DNA of 8,808 bases from contig CAMWQF010000107.1 of assembly GCA_947176285.1 (NCBI GenBank), forward strand, positions 1 through 8,808, in the 5' to 3' direction. Of this stretch, positions 6,086-8,808 are shown piece after piece. The notes beneath the pieces were generated by a model. It was not told where the DNA came from. It was given only the letters and a program-made list of their open reading frames with translations, and ran no database searches. A program made the translations under genes and the position numbers. Source of the DNA: an uncultured Porphyromonadaceae bacterium (GTDB lineage: Bacteria > Bacteroidota > Bacteroidia > Bacteroidales > Muribaculaceae). Each line of letters opens with the position of its first letter. Position 1 is the first letter of the stretch.

Positions 6086-7162
6086 TTATTTTACCGATCC
6101 CACCTCCACCAAAGCACCTGTCACAGGGTCAAACACAGCAAAAGAAGGCTCCTTCTTATCCGTAAAAAGAAGAGGATCCAGCCCAAATTCCATTCCGAAC
6201 TGCGCCATCTGCACTTCCTTATCATACAGTTTCTTTCCCAATGTCGAAATCGACACCTGAGCACTGCCGGGAATATTGTAGATCACTGCATTCTTCGGCA
6301 TCTTCTTCTGTTCCCCCTTCGCATCAAGAGGAAGAGTAGCCTGATTTACGGCTTCCACCTTCAGATACACCGGATCGCCGGAAAGATCATCCGCATCTAC
6401 AAATCCGGCGAAAGAAGAGAGTCGGAACAGCACATTCTCACCCTCGCCATCCGGCACATAAGTAAATGTCCTGGTGACGTATTCAGTGGTGACACTGCCG
6501 GTAAACGCTGCCGTCAGTGCCGCCTCCTGCTGTCCGAGCGACGCGAGCATAAGTTCCATTTGCTTCCCGTCGGCAGGCATAGCGTCAGCAGTGCCGCGTG
6601 TCAGAGAAAGTTTCGAATCCCTCACCTCCATAAGCGACTCCGCAAGAAGCTGAGCCTGCTTGGCAGAACTTTTGGATGCCACGAAATCCTCATCCACATA
6701 ATCAAGATATTCATTACCCGTAGGCCACACCACGTTTTCCGCCGGTTTCTTCGATTTGGATTCAGGTTTTGAGGGGGCATTAACCTCCTTATTGATGGCG
6801 AGAAGCATCCCGTCTGAATCTACGGTGATTGAGGTAAGCGCTCCGGGGCGTAACTGCATCAGATATTGTGTTTCGGAATCAGACACACCATAAGGACGGA
6901 CTTTAACTTCGGTGATCTGCCACTTTTCAGAATCCTCCGCTATGGCTTTGTCAGTGCCGATATATTTTTTTGCATAAAGATAAAACGGTCCTTTCTTAGC
7001 CACTTGATGGCTTGCAGTCACCTCTATCTCCAAAGCAGTGATGGGCAATGAATACACCAAGCCATACTCATTGCTCTTCTCAGCAGTGAGCACTTTTGTA
7101 GCCTGAGCCCCACATGCCAATGAAGTCAGAGCAACCGCCATCGTCAAAAACAACTTTTTCAT
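6086..7162 (-). CDS. DUF4831 family secreted protein, function unknown
   Basis: This 358-residue protein matches the DUF4831 family of Bacteroidetes, whose function is not known. It starts with a signal sequence (MKKLFLTMAVALTSLACGAQ, cleavage probably near residue 19 or 20), so it is exported. The Cys at 17 follows SLA, a weak lipobox, so lipoprotein status is uncertain. The N-terminal domain (about 22-135) carries the family-typical stretch YSLPITALEIEVTA and GPFYLYAKKYIG (58-69), then ALTSITVDSDGMLLAIN. A Lys/Pro/Ser-rich linker (about 130-145) leads to the second part, which has TRTFTYVPDGEGENVLFRLSSFAGFVDADDLSG-like beta-rich sequence and ends in VFDPVTGALVEVGSVK. No catalytic motif is apparent; the predominantly beta character suggests a structural or binding role in the periplasm or envelope, which is inference. 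It is separated by about 130 bp from nnr upstream and followed by repeat copy C. Confidence 0.85.
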   Translation of the reverse strand: MKKLFLTMAVALTSLACGAQATKVLTAEKSNEYGLVYSLPITALEIEVTASHQVAKKGPFYLYAKKYIGTDKAIAEDSEKWQITEVKVRPYGVSDSETQYLMQLRPGALTSITVDSDGMLLAINKEVNAPSKPESKSKKPAENVVWPTGNEYLDYVDEDFVASKSSAKQAQLLAESLMEVRDSKLSLTRGTADAMPADGKQMELMLASLGQQEAALTAAFTGSVTTEYVTRTFTYVPDGEGENVLFRLSSFAGFVDADDLSGDPVYLKVEAVNQATLPLDAKGEQKKMPKNAVIYNIPGSAQVSISTLGKKLYDKEVQMAQFGMEFGLDPLLFTDKKEPSFAVFDPVTGALVEVGSVK

Positions 7163-7200
7163 ATATCAGTCATTTAAGTTTCAATTATTATTAGCCCCCA

Positions 7201-7280
7201 ATCGTAGCCCCCACCCCCCTAAAGGGGGCATATTGAGGTTGGATGGAAAATAATCTACTCTTCCCCTTTAGAGGGGCTTG
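7201..7280. repeat. GC-rich paired palindromes in the nnr-DUF4831 gap
   Basis: Two short palindromes lie about 40 bp apart: CCCCCTAAAGGGGG (7215-7228, preceded by a further GCCCCC at 7207-7212 that could pair alternatively with 7224-7229) and CCCCTTTAGAGGGG (7263-7276). The right one, read on the other strand, resembles the left (C-run, TAAA, G-run), so the pair forms an imperfect inverted repeat around an AT-richer centre. On the - strand the right palindrome comes 16 nt after the nnr stop and could act as a weak hairpin stop, but it lacks a proper T-run. C-run/TAAA/G-run elements of this kind are often seen between genes in Bacteroidetes genomes; that statement is from general knowledge and was not checked here. 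Confidence 0.5.
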
Positions 7281-7292
7281 ACAGGGAGACCT

Positions 7293-8808
7293 TCAAACTT
7301 TCCTATCTATCACAGCCTTGATAGCCCTTCCAAGTCGGTCAGAGATATCAGAAGCCACCACTCCGTATTCACCGATTTCCTCAGAAGCAATGTCCCCCGC
7401 CAATCCATGGATATATACTCCGAGCGTAGCCGCATTTTCCGGCTGTATGCCCTGCGCCATGAATCCGGCTATCACACCTGTCAACACATCCCCCGCTCCG
7501 GCAGTAGCCATTCCGGCATTGCCTGTGGAATTGAAATATACGCTTCCGCTAGGTTTCGGACGCACAATCATGGTGAAATGACTCTTCAGCACTATAATTA
7601 TATTATAATGCTGAGCCACTTCGATAGCCCTCTTCAATCTCGCCTCCGACGAAGGTTGCTCACCGAAAAGACGGTCAAATTCTCCGATGTGAGGGGTAAT
7701 TACAGTTCGGGGAGGAATCATGGAAAGAAGCGACGGACGTTGCACTATGCAGTTGAGGGCATCCGCATCAAGCACAAGCGGTGATTTGCATATCTTGAGT
7801 AATGATTCAAGCGCATTGATGGTCAATTCGTTTGTGCCGATTCCGGGGCCCACAGCCACTGCCTGATGCGAATGGTGAAGGCTCATGTCGCTTATCACCC
7901 TCTCGTTGCGGTCCGGCTCAAACATAGCCTCCGGCACTGCTGTCTGCAGAATTGTAACCCCGGTGCGCGGAGAATGCACTGTGGCAAGCCCGGCTCCGCA
8001 TTTCAATGCTGCTCGGGCGGAAAGCACCGCGGCACCCATCATTCCCATACTTCCGGCAAAGAGCATCACCGATCCATAATCACGTTTGGCAGTGAAAGGG
8101 TCCCTCTCTCTGAGCAGCGACCTTATGGTTCGGCTCTCAATAAGGAGCCAGTTAGATTTCTTATTGCGCAGAGCCTTGCGGTCAAGACCGATATCAAGCA
8201 CTACCCTCTCGCCCAAAATGTCGGCATGCTCGGGAAAGAAAAATGAAAGTTTCGGGAACTGAAACGTCAAAGTCAACTTTGCATGCACCATGTCGTGGAA
8301 ACGAGAATTGGAATTCCATTCCCCTGCAAGACCCGACGGGATGTCAAGGCTCACCACGAATGCCCCCGATTCATTGATCAGGCGAGCCACAGCGGCAAAT
8401 CCGCCGCTCAATGGCTCATGAAGCCCCACGCCGAAAAGCCCGTCGATCACTATATCGTCCACTCCGAGATGTGGAGGAGTGAACGTGGTGGTGATTTCAG
8501 TAAATTGCACTTTGGCTTCCGACTCGAGAAGCCTCTGCTTCATCGCTTCGCATCCGTCGGAAAGTTTTCCCCTCACATTGAAGAGATACACTTCCACCCT
8601 CCCGTAGCCATGCTCCGCAAGAATACGCGACACGGCAAGAGCGTCGGCACCGTTATTGCCCGGACCAGCCACTACCACCACCCGCAGGCTCGGCAAAAAT
8701 CCGGGACGTGAGATCAATTCTTTCACCGCTGCATTAGCAGCACGCTCTATCAAAGTGAGCGAATCTATGCCTTGCGCCTCACAAGTGGCTGCATCAAGGT
8801 CTTTTATA
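7293..8808 (-). CDS. nnr: Bifunctional NAD(P)HX epimerase / ADP-dependent NAD(P)HX dehydratase (5' end outside window)
   Basis: This metabolite-repair enzyme restores hydrated NADH and NADPH: the N-terminal YjeF_N domain interconverts the R and S epimers and the C-terminal ribokinase-like domain dehydrates S-NAD(P)HX using ADP. The frame stays open to the right edge; 504 residues are visible, beginning IKDLDAATCEAQGIDSLT, typical of the YjeF_N first helix, so only a few residues should be missing. The internal TTG at 8751-8753 is not the start because family sequence continues upstream of it. In visible numbering, the epimerase shows AGPGNNGADALAVSR (47-61, usually GPGNNGGD) and SLDIPSG (153-159). 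The dehydratase shows KRDYGSVMLFAGS from about 241, VGPGIG (about 319-324), VITPHIGEFDRL (369-380) and GNAGMATAGAGDVLTG (429-444) with the catalytic Asp of GAGD. Both domains look intact. The next gene, 130 bp downstream, encodes the DUF4831 protein; no functional link is evident. Confidence 0.96.
   Translation of the reverse strand, partial: IKDLDAATCEAQGIDSLTLIERAANAAVKELISRPGFLPSLRVVVVAGPGNNGADALAVSRILAEHGYGRVEVYLFNVRGKLSDGCEAMKQRLLESEAKVQFTEITTTFTPPHLGVDDIVIDGLFGVGLHEPLSGGFAAVARLINESGAFVVSLDIPSGLAGEWNSNSRFHDMVHAKLTLTFQFPKLSFFFPEHADILGERVVLDIGLDRKALRNKKSNWLLIESRTIRSLLRERDPFTAKRDYGSVMLFAGSMGMMGAAVLSARAALKCGAGLATVHSPRTGVTILQTAVPEAMFEPDRNERVISDMSLHHSHQAVAVGPGIGTNELTINALESLLKICKSPLVLDADALNCIVQRPSLLSMIPPRTVITPHIGEFDRLFGEQPSSEARLKRAIEVAQHYNIIIVLKSHFTMIVRPKPSGSVYFNSTGNAGMATAGAGDVLTGVIAGFMAQGIQPENAATLGVYIHGLAGDIASEEIGEYGVVASDISDRLGRAIKAVIDRKV

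Noticed and set aside
8751..8753. TTG as the start codon of nnr.
   Set aside because: The reading frame continues to the window edge with typical YjeF_N sequence upstream (LDAATCEAQGI), so the true start lies outside the window.

Overview
The window is 8.8 kb of ordinary-looking, densely coded chromosome from a member of the Bacteroidales, most probably a gut Muribaculaceae-type organism. This rests on the DUF4831 protein (a Bacteroidetes family), the exported bleomycin-hydrolase-like C1 peptidase, the fused NAD(P)HX repair enzyme, and the lack of clear Shine-Dalgarno sequences before the genes. The assignment comes from protein character, not from a database match.

Layout. The left edge (1-747, + strand) holds the C-terminal two thirds of dTDP-glucose 4,6-dehydratase (rfbB/rmlB), the second step of dTDP-rhamnose synthesis. 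It meets the rest of the window, which is all on the - strand, at a strong bidirectional hairpin terminator (about 767-817). Reading the - strand from right to left in coordinates, the genes are: nnr (7293 to the right edge, 5' end missing), a DUF4831 secreted protein (6086-7162), a class I iron-sulfur fumarase (4271-5908), and then a compact three-gene block of an AmpG-like MFS transporter (2856-4172), a secreted C1B-type cysteine peptidase (1617-2849) and the 16S rRNA dimethyltransferase rsmA (817-1617). The transporter and peptidase are 6 nt apart, and peptidase and rsmA overlap by one base (TGATG), so these three almost certainly share a transcript that ends at the terminator.

The most notable non-coding content is a short repeat with a small internal hairpin (stem GCATGC, loop TCC). 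It occurs three times in the same orientation: once just after the fumarase stop codon and twice, 69 bp apart, in the fumarase 5' leader, where the second copy also lies just after the DUF4831 stop. Fumarase is therefore bracketed by direct repeats. A second GC-rich palindromic element lies between nnr and the DUF4831 gene. Both look like dispersed intergenic repeats of the genome, but this cannot be proven from one window.

The protein genes belong to recognisable families in central metabolism, metabolite repair, ribosome maturation, envelope sugar synthesis and secreted proteolysis. I see no defence system, CRISPR array, mobile-element gene, tRNA or rRNA, and no convincing evidence of a new multi-gene system. 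The repeat family is the best candidate for a second look.
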